Shown here one piece after another: positions 42,547-51,173 of a DNA stretch of 64,000 bases. The stretch spans positions 310,001-374,000 of the forward strand of contig NZ_QFOB01000002.1 in NCBI RefSeq assembly GCF_003248515.1, written 5' to 3'. Numbering within the stretch: the first letter of the stretch is position 1; every line of letters begins with the position of its first letter. A program made the position numbers and the translations under genes. The DNA is from Sphingomonas sp. GTDB lineage: Bacteria > Pseudomonadota > Alphaproteobacteria > Sphingomonadales > Sphingomonadaceae. The notes under the pieces were generated by a model. That model was not told where the DNA came from. It saw nothing but the letters and a program-made list of their open reading frames with translations, and searched no databases.

Positions 42547-43533
42547 TCAGCCCCAGAGCGCCGGCCCGGCGGCGGAGAGGATGCCTTTCTCCGCCATCAT
42601 CGCTTGGGGGCGATCCTCGGCCAGCAGCAGCGCGCCGTCCAGATCCACCCAGCGCGCGCCCTGCGCGACGAGCGCCGCAGGCGCGATGCCCAGCGACGTC
42701 GCCAGCATGCAGCCCACCATCAGCTCCAGCCCGGCCGCGCGCGCTTCCGCCGCCAGCGCCAGCGCCTCGGTCAGGCCGCCGGCCTTGTCCAGCTTGATGT
42801 TGATCGCGGCATAGCGGTCGATGCAGCGGTCGAGATCGGCGCGGTCCTGGCAGCTTTCGTCGGCGCAGAGCGGGATCGGGCTGTTCACCCCATCCAGCAG
42901 ATGATCCTCGCCCGCCTTCACCGGCTGTTCGATCAGTTCGACGCCGAAAGGCAGGAGGGCCGTCGCCTCGGCGGCAACGTCGCGGCCGGTCCAGGCTTCG
43001 TTGGCATCTACGATCAGGCGGGCTCCGGGCGCGCCCCGGCGCACCGCGGCGACACGGGCGATATCGCCTTCCCCCGCCAGCTTCAGCTTCAGCAGCGGCA
43101 GCGTGGCGACGGCGCGCGCATCCGCCTCCATCCTTTCGGGGGCGCCGAGCGAGATGGTGAAGGCGGTTTCCAGCGGGCGCGGTGCGGGCAGGCCCGCCAG
43201 CCGCCAGACCGGCACGCCGCTGCGTTTGGCTTCCAGATCCCACAGCGCGCAATCCAGCGCGTTGCGCGCCGCACCGCGCGGCAGCATCTCCTGGAGGGCC
43301 ATGCGATCGAGCCCGGCCTCCAGATCGGTGCGGTGGCTGACGATCGTCTCCAGCACGCTCGCCGCGCTTTCGCCATGATAATAGATGGCGGTCGCCTCGC
43401 CCCGGCCGACCGCGCCATTCTCGTCGAAACGGGCGACGACCACCTCCACCTCGCGCTTGGCCCCGCGAGAGATGGTGAAGGCGCCGCGCACGGGCCAGCG
43501 TTCGATATGCGCGCCAAGCGTCCGGTGGATCAT
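42547..43533 (-). CDS. Dipeptide (L-Ala-D/L-Glu) epimerase, enolase superfamily
   Basis: A 328-residue member of the enolase superfamily, muconate-lactonizing subgroup. The KxK base pair is Lys149/Lys151 (LLKLKLAG), the metal ligands are Asp176 (IVDANE), Glu202 (LIEQP) and Asp225 (CADES), and the opposite base is the Lys in NIKLDK (247). The set fits L-Ala-D/L-Glu epimerases, which help recycle peptidoglycan peptides; other dipeptide specificities are possible. The ATG at 43533 (MIHRTLG) was taken over a longer frame without a ribosome-binding site. It lies 91 bases downstream of the PHA depolymerase gene on the same strand. Confidence 0.88.
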   Translation of the reverse strand: MIHRTLGAHIERWPVRGAFTISRGAKREVEVVVARFDENGAVGRGEATAIYYHGESAASVLETIVSHRTDLEAGLDRMALQEMLPRGAARNALDCALWDLEAKRSGVPVWRLAGLPAPRPLETAFTISLGAPERMEADARAVATLPLLKLKLAGEGDIARVAAVRRGAPGARLIVDANEAWTGRDVAAEATALLPFGVELIEQPVKAGEDHLLDGVNSPIPLCADESCQDRADLDRCIDRYAAINIKLDKAGGLTEALALAAEARAAGLELMVGCMLATSLGIAPAALVAQGARWVDLDGALLLAEDRPQAMMAEKGILSAAGPALWG

Positions 43534-43624
43534 GGTCGCCCGTTTAGGGCGGATCGCTGCGTGGGGGAATCCTTCACCGCCGATCCCCGTTCCGATGGAG
43601 ATCGGACGGGGCGGCGGGTGATGC

Positions 43625-44869
43625 TCAGGCTTTCCGCGCGCGCGCCTCGGCCGCCTGAATGAACTTTTCCACGACCGGCGCGATGTCGTCACGCCAGCGG
43701 CGGCCGTTGAAGATGCCGTAATGGCCCACCTTCGGGGCCATCAGATAGGTCTTCATCTCTTCCGGCAGCGCGGTCGCGAGCGTCAGCGCGGCCTTCGTCT
43801 GGCCCAGGCCGGAAATATCGTCTCGCTCGCCTTCCACGGCGAGCAGGGCGATGTCGGCGATGGCGGCGGGATCCACCTTCCGATCGCGGTGCATCATCTT
43901 GCCCCTGGGCAGCAGGTGGCGCTGGAACACAACGTCGATCGTCTGGAGATAGAATTCGGCGGTCATGTCGCAGACCGAGCGATATTCCTCGTAGAAGGCC
44001 TTGGTGGAATCGGCGCTTTCCTCATCCCCGTCCACCAGATGCTTGAACATCTGCCAGTGGCTGACGAGGTGGTTGCCGAAATTCATCGCCATGAAACCGG
44101 TGAGCTGAAGGAAGCCCGGATACACTTTCCGCCCCGCGCCGCCATAATACCAGGGCACGGTGGCGATCACATTCTGTTCGAACCAGCTGAACGGGCGCTG
44201 CGTGGCGGTGGTGTTCACGGCCGTCGGCGCCTTGCGCGTATCGACCGGTCCGCCCATGAGCGTGACGGAGAGCGGCCGGGCATGATGCTTCTCGGCGGCC
44301 ATCAGCGCGGTGGCGGCATAGACCGGAACGGACGGCTGGCAGACCGCCAGCACATGCGTGTTCGGCCCGATATGATCCAGGAAATCGACGATATAATCGA
44401 TATAATCGTCCAGATCGAAGCCGCCGACCGCCAGCGGCACCTGCCGTGCATCGGCCCAGTCGGTGATCCACACGTCATGCCCCGGCAGCATCCGTTCCAC
44501 CGTGCCGCGCAGGAGCGTGGCATAATGGCCGGACATCGGCGCCACGATCAGCAGCTTGGGCTGGCCCTTGGGCGCCCTGGGGCGCGTGAAGTGGATGAGC
44601 TGGCCGAAAGGACGAACCGCCTCGATCTTTTCGACGACGTTCACCGTCTTGCCGTCGATCGTGGTGGTGCCCAGTCCGAAGGCGGGCTTGCCATAGGTGG
44701 CGGAGGCATGGGCGAAGACATCCAGGCCCGATGCGAAAATGGGGGTGAGGGGGGATTTCGAGAAGGGATTGGAGGGATTCGTCATCCAGTCGGAGCTTGC
44801 GCCCGCCAGCGCGCTTGCGCCCGCAAGGAAGCTGCGCTGCATTTCGTAAGCCTCGTACAACACCGACAC
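43625..44869 (-). CDS. phaZ: Intracellular polyhydroxyalkanoate depolymerase
   Basis: A 414-residue cytoplasmic enzyme of the PhaZ (intracellular PHB depolymerase) family that breaks down stored polyester. The nucleophile is Cys177 in LAVCQPSVPVY; the His is His383 in KVGHYGIFNG, and an Asp lies near residues 340-345 (VEGERDDISG). The N-terminal MSVLYEAYEMQRSFLAGASAL is typical. No signal peptide is present, as expected. No PHA synthase or phasin gene is in the window. It is divergent from the ABC transporter, 122 bases apart. Confidence 0.93.
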   Translation of the reverse strand: MSVLYEAYEMQRSFLAGASALAGASSDWMTNPSNPFSKSPLTPIFASGLDVFAHASATYGKPAFGLGTTTIDGKTVNVVEKIEAVRPFGQLIHFTRPRAPKGQPKLLIVAPMSGHYATLLRGTVERMLPGHDVWITDWADARQVPLAVGGFDLDDYIDYIVDFLDHIGPNTHVLAVCQPSVPVYAATALMAAEKHHARPLSVTLMGGPVDTRKAPTAVNTTATQRPFSWFEQNVIATVPWYYGGAGRKVYPGFLQLTGFMAMNFGNHLVSHWQMFKHLVDGDEESADSTKAFYEEYRSVCDMTAEFYLQTIDVVFQRHLLPRGKMMHRDRKVDPAAIADIALLAVEGERDDISGLGQTKAALTLATALPEEMKTYLMAPKVGHYGIFNGRRWRDDIAPVVEKFIQAAEARARKA

Positions 44870-44991
44870 GTCTCCTGAAATTCGGCGATCCCGAACGCTC
44901 CCATGTGGGATGGCTCGTGCTGCATTGCAATATTGCCGTGGTACAATAGCGTCCGATTGAGCCCTTATCGGGGCGCTGCTACTAGGCCGGC

Positions 44992-46779
44992 ATGGCCAGA
45001 AGCATCGACACCGATCCGCCCGGGAAAAGCCGACTCGGCGAGCTGGGGCTGATATGGCGCATGGCGGGTAAATATCCTGCTCATATCGTGGCTGCGCTCG
45101 TGGCGCTGTGCGTATCCTCGGCGGCGACGCTGGGTATTCCCTATGGCTTCAAGCGCGTGATCGATCGCGGCTTCGTGGCGGGTGGAGGATCTGCTGCCAG
45201 CGTGGCGACCAGCTTCCATTATCTGCTGATGATCGTGGCCGTGCTGGCGATCGCCACCGCGCTGCGCTTCTATTACGTCTCCTGGCTGGGCGAACGCGTG
45301 ATCGCGGACGTGCGACGCGCCGTGCAGGCCAATCTCCTCACCCTCAGCCCCGGCTATTTCGAGGAGAATCGCCCGTCCGAAATCGCCTCGCGCCTCACCG
45401 CCGACACGGCCCTGATCGAGCAGGTGGTGGGATCCAGCGTATCGATCGCGCTGCGCAACGTCTTCATCGGGCTGGGTGGCATGGTCTATATGTTCGTGCT
45501 GGCGCCCAAGCTGGCCGGCATGCTGCTGCTGGTGATCCCGGTGGCGGTGGTGCCGATCGTGCTGTTCGGCCGCCGCGTGCGTGCCTATTCGCGCAGTTCG
45601 CAGGATCGCATCGCCGATATCGGCGCCACAATCGCCGAAACGCTGGGCGCGATGAAGATCGTGCAGGGCTTCAATCAGGAATCGCGCGAGCGCCGCCGCT
45701 TCGCCGATGTGGTGGAGCGCGCCTTCGGCACATCGCGCAAGCGCATCATCATCCGCGCGACGATGACGGCGATCGTGATCGCCCTGATCTTCGGATCGAT
45801 CACGCTGGTCCTCCAGCAGGGGGCCGTGGATGTAGCCTCGGGCCGGATGACGGGGGGCGCCATCTTCGCCTTCGTCGTCACGGCCGGGCTCGTCGCCGGC
45901 GCGTTCGGCGCGCTGACCGAAGTCTATGGCGATCTGCTGCGCGGGGCCGGCGCCGCCAGCCGGCTGGGTGAGCTTCTGGCCGAAAAACCGCTGATCGCGG
46001 CGCCGGCCCGGCCGCAGGCCCTGCCGCTGCCGCCGCGCGGCGGGCTGGCCTTCGATCATGTCGAATTCCGCTATCCCACGCGGCCCGAAGTGGCGGCGCT
46101 CCACGATTTCAGCCTCACGGTGGAGCCGGGCGAGACGGTTGCCATCGTCGGCCCGTCCGGCGCGGGCAAGTCCACGCTCTTCCAGCTCGTCCAGCGTTTC
46201 TATGATCCGGCCTCGGGCACGGTGCGGATCGATGGCGTGGCGCTCACCCAGGCCAATCCTGCCGACGTGCGCGCGCGCATCGCGGTCGTCCCGCAGGAAA
46301 CCGTGATCTTCGGCGCCACCGCGCGCGACAATCTGCGCTACGGCCGCTGGGATGCGGACGATGCCGCCATCTGGGCGGCGGCCGAAAGCGCGAATGCGGC
46401 GGCCTTTCTGGGCGAATTGCCGCAGGGGCTGGATACTTTCCTGGGCGAGGGCGGCGCGCGCCTTTCCGGCGGCCAGCGCCAGCGCATCGCGATCGCCCGC
46501 GCCCTGCTGCGCGACGCTCCCGTGCTGCTGCTGGACGAGGCGACCTCCGCGCTGGATGCGGAGAGCGAGCGGCTCGTCCAGCGCGCGCTGGAGCGGCTGA
46601 TGAAGGGACGCACCACGATCGTCATCGCGCACCGCCTGGCCACCGTGCGCATGGCGGACCGGATCGTGGTGATGGACAAGGGCCGCATCGTGGAGGAGGG
46701 GCGCCACGACGCGCTCGTGGCGCAAGGCGGCCTCTACGCCCGCCTTGCCAAGCTGCAGTTCGACAGCGAGGCGGCCTGA
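44992..46779 (+). CDS. ABC exporter, fused membrane and ATPase domains
   Basis: A 595-residue half-transporter. Six membrane helices occupy residues 20-320. The ATPase domain has Walker A GPSGAGKST near 387, the signature LSGGQRQRIAIARALL near 491, Walker B VLLLDEATSALD near 510 and the H-loop IVIAHRL. The architecture matches MsbA-like and type I exporters that work as homodimers; the substrate may be a lipid or drug. No partner gene is near. The ATG at 44992 is followed by a short polar N-terminus. A 9-bp hairpin follows the stop by 7 bases. Confidence 0.9.
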   Translation: MARSIDTDPPGKSRLGELGLIWRMAGKYPAHIVAALVALCVSSAATLGIPYGFKRVIDRGFVAGGGSAASVATSFHYLLMIVAVLAIATALRFYYVSWLGERVIADVRRAVQANLLTLSPGYFEENRPSEIASRLTADTALIEQVVGSSVSIALRNVFIGLGGMVYMFVLAPKLAGMLLLVIPVAVVPIVLFGRRVRAYSRSSQDRIADIGATIAETLGAMKIVQGFNQESRERRRFADVVERAFGTSRKRIIIRATMTAIVIALIFGSITLVLQQGAVDVASGRMTGGAIFAFVVTAGLVAGAFGALTEVYGDLLRGAGAASRLGELLAEKPLIAAPARPQALPLPPRGGLAFDHVEFRYPTRPEVAALHDFSLTVEPGETVAIVGPSGAGKSTLFQLVQRFYDPASGTVRIDGVALTQANPADVRARIAVVPQETVIFGATARDNLRYGRWDADDAAIWAAAESANAAAFLGELPQGLDTFLGEGGARLSGGQRQRIAIARALLRDAPVLLLDEATSALDAESERLVQRALERLMKGRTTIVIAHRLATVRMADRIVVMDKGRIVEEGRHDALVAQGGLYARLAKLQFDSEAA

Positions 46780-46786
46780 GCGGAAC

Positions 46787-46809
46787 GCGCCACGCGACAG
46801 GCGTGGCGC
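46787..46809. terminator. Hairpin after the ABC exporter gene
   Basis: GCGCCACGC, loop GACAG, GCGTGGCGC: a perfect 9-bp stem with a 5-base loop, 7 bases after the stop codon. There is no T tract, so it may slow or protect the transcript rather than end it. The next gene, on the opposite strand, ends at 46988. Confidence 0.5.
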
Positions 46810-46987
46810 CGCGACCCTTGCAAGCGGGCTAGCGGCTCGAAGGGCACGACGCGCACGCGCCCAGGATTGCGATCGGCGCGGGATGAGACAAAGCGGCGGA
46901 AAGGGCACTGCCTGCGACAGGCGGGGTTGGATCGCGCTGCGCGAGGAAACGATGTGCCGAGGCGCGTAATCGTCCCGGCGCCCGCCC

Positions 46988-48886
46988 TTATTTCGCCTCC
47001 ACCAGCGGCAGCCACACGGCACTCGCCGCGCCGGGAGAATGGCTGATCGTCATCGTCTGCGCCTTGTAGTCGGCGGGCTTGGCGAAGAAGATGTTCTGCA
47101 CATAGGTCTGCGGATTGCGATCGTAGAGCGGGAACAGGCTCGACTGGATCTGCACCATGATCCTGTGGCCCGGCTGGAATACGTGGTTGGTCGTCGGCAG
47201 GCGGAATTTATATTCCTGCACCTTGCCGGCGGGGATCGGCTTCGGCGTCTCGAAGCTCTCCCGATAGCGGCCCCGGAAGATGTCGAGCGCCACCGCCAGC
47301 TGATAGCCGCCCATTTCGGGCTGGTTGGGCACCTCGTCCGGATAGACGTCGATCAGCTTCACCACCCAGTCCGCGTCCGTGCCGGTCGTCGCGGCGAACA
47401 GATCCGCGATCGCGGCGCCTGAAATGCGCACCGGCGTCTTCAGCGCCTCCGTCTCATAGACGAGCACGTCGGGGCGCGCGGCGGCGTTGCGCTGGTCGCT
47501 CACCAGCCACGGCTTCCACTGATCGGCATTGTTCATGTCCACCGGGCGGGGGACGAACGGGATCGGCTTGGCCGGATCGGAGACGTAGGAATCCCCGCCC
47601 TTCGCCGTGGGAGCGGAGAAGGAGAGCGCCTTGCCTTCGGCCAGATAGAGCGGCTTGAGCGGAGCGGCGCACGCCTTCTGGCAGGCGAGCGGCCAACTGG
47701 CGAAGCGATCCCAGTGATTTTCGCCCGTATTGTAGATGAACACCTTGGGCGTCTCCGCCTTCGGCGCGCCATCCTTCAGATACTGGTTGAAGAAGGGCAG
47801 CAGCACATCGCGGCGGAATTGCAGCGCCGTATCGCCATCCCACTTGAGCGGCCCGAGATTGAAGCCATCATAATTTACCTGGCTGTGCCGCCACGGCCCC
47901 ATCACCAGATAATTGTTTGCCTCATGCCCAGCGGCCTTCAGCGCCTCCCAGCTGTGGACCGCGCCATACATGTCTTCCTGGTCCCACAGGCCCTGCAGCC
48001 ACATGGTGGGCACGCTGGAAGGCCTGGCCGCGACCAGCTTGTCCAGCGCCTGGCCCTGCCAATAGGCGTCGTAGCTCACATGATCGACCATGCGCCGCCA
48101 CATGCCGAACTGTTCCAGCTTGTGCAGCTTCGCGAAATCGCCGGCCGAACCCGCGCGCAGATAGGCATCATAATCGTCATGATTGGAGGTGACGATCTCG
48201 TCGCCGCCCTTGCGGCTGGATTCCTGGCCGACGAAATAGCCGTCGCTGCCCTGGCGATAGGCGCCGTAATGGAAGAAGTCGTCGCCCATCCATCCATCCA
48301 CCATCGGGCTTTCGGGCGCCGCCACCTTCAGCGCCGGATGGGGATCCAGCAGCGCCATCACCACCGTGAAGCCCTCATAGGAGGAGCCGATCATGCCGAC
48401 CTTCCCATTCGTCTCGGCCACATTCTTCACGAGCCAGTCGATCGTGTCCCACGCGTCCGTCACATGATCTGTGCCTGTGGGGTTGAGCGGGCCGCGCACG
48501 GGGCGCGTCATCTCATAGGGGCCTTCCGAGCCATATTTGCCGCGCACGTCCTGAAAGACGCGGATATAGCCCGCGCCGACGAACACGTCGTCGCCCTGCG
48601 GCAGGATCGAAAGCATCGATCCGCTCGCACCGCGCGCCGCGCGCTTGTCGGCATTGTAGGGCGTGCGCGTCAGCAGGATCGGCGCGCCCTTCGCGCCCTT
48701 GGGCACGACGATCACCGTGTGGAGCTTCACCCCGTCCCGCATGGGGATCTCCACCACGCGCTTCACATAATCATAGCTGTCGGTCGGCTCGACATAATGG
48801 GCGGGAATGTCGTTCGTGGCCGGCGGCGTCTGCGCCTGCGCGGCGGAGGCGACGAGCAGGGCGAGGAGCGGGAGGGGTTTGGTCAT
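46988..48886 (-). CDS. CocE/NonD family hydrolase (S15 type), exported
   Basis: A 632-residue enzyme with a signal peptide (MTKPLPLLALLVASAAQAQ). The alpha/beta hydrolase domain has the nucleophile Ser169 in IGSSYEG, an Asp in LQGLWDQED and a His in GPWRHSQ; the C-terminal part is the X-Pro dipeptidyl-peptidase jelly roll. The closest known types are alpha-amino-acid ester hydrolases and glutaryl-7-ACA acylases, so it likely cleaves amino-acid esters or amides in the periplasm. It is divergent from the DUF2490 gene. Confidence 0.9.
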   Translation of the reverse strand: MTKPLPLLALLVASAAQAQTPPATNDIPAHYVEPTDSYDYVKRVVEIPMRDGVKLHTVIVVPKGAKGAPILLTRTPYNADKRAARGASGSMLSILPQGDDVFVGAGYIRVFQDVRGKYGSEGPYEMTRPVRGPLNPTGTDHVTDAWDTIDWLVKNVAETNGKVGMIGSSYEGFTVVMALLDPHPALKVAAPESPMVDGWMGDDFFHYGAYRQGSDGYFVGQESSRKGGDEIVTSNHDDYDAYLRAGSAGDFAKLHKLEQFGMWRRMVDHVSYDAYWQGQALDKLVAARPSSVPTMWLQGLWDQEDMYGAVHSWEALKAAGHEANNYLVMGPWRHSQVNYDGFNLGPLKWDGDTALQFRRDVLLPFFNQYLKDGAPKAETPKVFIYNTGENHWDRFASWPLACQKACAAPLKPLYLAEGKALSFSAPTAKGGDSYVSDPAKPIPFVPRPVDMNNADQWKPWLVSDQRNAAARPDVLVYETEALKTPVRISGAAIADLFAATTGTDADWVVKLIDVYPDEVPNQPEMGGYQLAVALDIFRGRYRESFETPKPIPAGKVQEYKFRLPTTNHVFQPGHRIMVQIQSSLFPLYDRNPQTYVQNIFFAKPADYKAQTMTISHSPGAASAVWLPLVEAK

Positions 48887-49045
48887 CCCGCCAGCTTAGA
48901 GCGAAGCCGGCCCGAAGGAAGGGGGCAGATGGCGGCCGCGCCGATGGGGGCACGGGGCCTGATCCGGATCGCGGCGGCCCCGTGGCCGATCCCCAAGCAC
49001 ATCCAAAACGCAGGCGTAACAATTTTTGGAATCCGGCGCTGCAAA

Positions 49046-49741
49046 ATGTCGCAAAACCCGTCTATCGATCATCGCGTGGGGCGGGGGCGCATCCTCTTTT
49101 TCGGGCTGGGATTCGTCGCATTCGCGGCGCCCCTGCGCGCGGAGGAAAAGCTCCAGCCCTGGCCATCGCTGCTGGTGGTGGCGCCGGTGGGATCCGGCTG
49201 GCAGGTTTCGGGCGAGGTGATCCGGCGCGAGGGGCGCACATCCGCCTTCAATCCGCAGCACGAATATCGCGCCCAGCTGGGCCATCCGATCGCAGACGGG
49301 CTGGTTGCCTGGGCCGGCTATGTGCGCTTCGATACCTATCCCGCGCATATCGTCCCCGCGCATGAGGATCAGGTGATCGAGCAGCTCAACTGGGCGGGCA
49401 TCGCGATCGGCCGGGTGCGCCTTTCATCGCGGACGCGGCTGGAGCAGAGATTCGTCCACGGCGTGCACCAGACGGCGTGGCGCATCCGCGAACAGCTGCG
49501 CCTCACGACGCCGCTGATGCCCCGGGCCAATGCCGTGACCTGGGCCGAACCCTTCGTGTCGCTCAACCGGACGCCGGCCTCGCCGCGCCGGCTGGATCAG
49601 TTCCGGGCCTTTGCCGGCATATCCGTGTCGCTGTCGCGCCGGCTGGACATGGAATTCGGCTATCTGCACCAGATCCTGCATCGCCCGGCCGGCACCTTCG
49701 TCAACCACGCTTTGCCGGTATCGTTCGCGCTCCGTCTCTGA
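49046..49741 (+). CDS. DUF2490 family outer-membrane-like protein
   Basis: A 231-residue protein with a signal peptide (ILFFGLGFVAFAAPLRAEEK). The mature part alternates amphipathic beta strands and ends in Leu after a basic residue (SFALRL), fitting a small beta barrel. DUF2490 proteins are of unknown function. The ATG at 49046 is placed by the signal peptide; the long frame upstream lies antisense to the CocE gene. The ribosome-binding site is weak. It converges with the quinone oxidoreductase gene, 35 bases apart. Confidence 0.78.
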   Translation: MSQNPSIDHRVGRGRILFFGLGFVAFAAPLRAEEKLQPWPSLLVVAPVGSGWQVSGEVIRREGRTSAFNPQHEYRAQLGHPIADGLVAWAGYVRFDTYPAHIVPAHEDQVIEQLNWAGIAIGRVRLSSRTRLEQRFVHGVHQTAWRIREQLRLTTPLMPRANAVTWAEPFVSLNRTPASPRRLDQFRAFAGISVSLSRRLDMEFGYLHQILHRPAGTFVNHALPVSFALRL

Positions 49742-49776
49742 TCGCCCCGTTGCGAAGGGGGCAAAGGCAGGGCGGA

Positions 49777-50778
49777 TCAGGCCATCGTCAGCACCACCTT
49801 GCCGACATGATCGCCCGCCTCCACGCGCGCATGCGCCTCCGTCGCGCGATCCAGCGTATAGGTCCGGTCGATGATCGGCCGCAGCCGGCCCTGCTCGACG
49901 AACGGCCAGGCGTGGGCGCGGATGTCGGCGCACAGCGCGCTCTTGAAGACGGCGTCGCGCGGGCGGAGCGTGGATCCGGTGAGCGTGAGGCGGCGCGTCA
50001 TGATATCGAGGATCGAGATCGTCGCCTTGAGCCCGCCCTGCACCGCGATCGAGACGTGGCGGCCCTCCGGCGCCAGGCATTTCATGTTGCGGGGCACATA
50101 ATCGCCGCCCACCATATCCAGCACCACGTCCACGCCGCGGCCGCCGGTGATCGCGCGGACCTGCTCCACGAAATCCTGCGTCTTGTAATCGATGGCGTGA
50201 TCGGCGCCGATTTCCACCGCGGCGGCGCATTTGGCGGCACTGCCGGCGGTGACGATCACGCGGATATCGAACAAGCGGGCCAGCAGGATCGCCATCGTGC
50301 CGATGCCGCTGGTGCCGCCATGGACGAGCAGGGTCTCGCCCGCTTTCGCCCGCCCGCGCTGGAACACATTGTGCCAGACGGTGAAAAGCGTTTCGGGGAG
50401 TGCCGCGGCCTCGATCAGGCTCAGGCCATCGGGCACGGGCAGGCAGTGGCCCACATGCGCGATCGCATATTCCGCCTGGGCACCGCCCGTGACGAGCGCG
50501 CAGACCCTGCTGCCCATCAGGGGCGTGCCCGAATCGTCGCCTGTGGCCACCACCTCGCCCGCCAGTTCCAGCCCAAGGATGGAGGACGCGCCGGGGGGCG
50601 GCGGATATTTGCCCTGCCGCTGCATGATTTCCGGCCGGTTGACGCCCGCGGCCGCGACTCGAATGAGCACTTCGCCCGGTCCGGGGCGCGGAACGGGGCG
50701 CTCGACGGGAACGAGAAGTTCCGGTCCGCCCGCAGACTCAGGATCGAGCGCCCGCATCGTCGAAGGCAAAATGGACAT
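49777..50778 (-). CDS. NAD(P)H:quinone oxidoreductase (PIG3-type MDR)
   Basis: A 333-residue zinc-free medium-chain dehydrogenase/reductase. Residues 1-125 form the GroES-like domain (AAGVNRPEIMQRQGKYPPPP), followed by a Rossmann domain with HGGTSGIGTMA near residue 150. The PIG3/quinone oxidoreductase group reduces quinones with NADPH in the cytoplasm. GAGGAAGAG precedes the ATG at 50778; an ATG at 50799 adds seven residues but has no ribosome-binding site. It is divergent from the DUF1192 gene, 73 bases apart. Confidence 0.9.
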   Translation of the reverse strand: MSILPSTMRALDPESAGGPELLVPVERPVPRPGPGEVLIRVAAAGVNRPEIMQRQGKYPPPPGASSILGLELAGEVVATGDDSGTPLMGSRVCALVTGGAQAEYAIAHVGHCLPVPDGLSLIEAAALPETLFTVWHNVFQRGRAKAGETLLVHGGTSGIGTMAILLARLFDIRVIVTAGSAAKCAAAVEIGADHAIDYKTQDFVEQVRAITGGRGVDVVLDMVGGDYVPRNMKCLAPEGRHVSIAVQGGLKATISILDIMTRRLTLTGSTLRPRDAVFKSALCADIRAHAWPFVEQGRLRPIIDRTYTLDRATEAHARVEAGDHVGKVVLTMA

Positions 50779-50851
50779 CTCTTCCTCGGGAACGGGCATC
50801 TGATCGCGGGCTTTATTGACACGCGTCCTGCGAGGGTCAACGTTGGTGCCC

Positions 50852-51049
50852 ATGGATCTCGATGACATCCTGCCCCGCAAATCCGCCGATCCCGCATCGG
50901 CGCTCGGCGCGCAGGATCTCGACAGCCTTTCCGTGGACGAACTGCATGCCCGCATCTCCACGCTGGAGGCGGAGATCGCGCGGACCCGCGCAAAAATAGA
51001 ATCCGCCGTTAACCATCGCGCAAGCGCCGAGAGCCTATTCAAGCGATGA
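50852..51049 (+). CDS. DUF1192 family small protein
   Basis: A 65-residue protein of the alphaproteobacterial DUF1192 family. It starts MDLDDILPRK, then has LDSLSVDELHARISTLEAEI, which should form a coiled coil to the end. Its function is unknown. The ATG at 50852 matches the family start; AGGG at 50833-50836 is spaced better for a GTG at 50846, which would add two residues. It lies 124 bases before clpA, with no terminator seen between them. Confidence 0.82.
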   Translation: MDLDDILPRKSADPASALGAQDLDSLSVDELHARISTLEAEIARTRAKIESAVNHRASAESLFKR

Positions 51050-51173
51050 AGGTGGATCCCGCCTTCGGATGGAACGCCTTTCGGGGCGCCCGGCTTGATC
51101 GGCGGGATCGGCATCACGACATGAGGATGGTCGCAGGGCCGTTCTTTCGGCCGCTGCCAGGAGTAAGCTGACC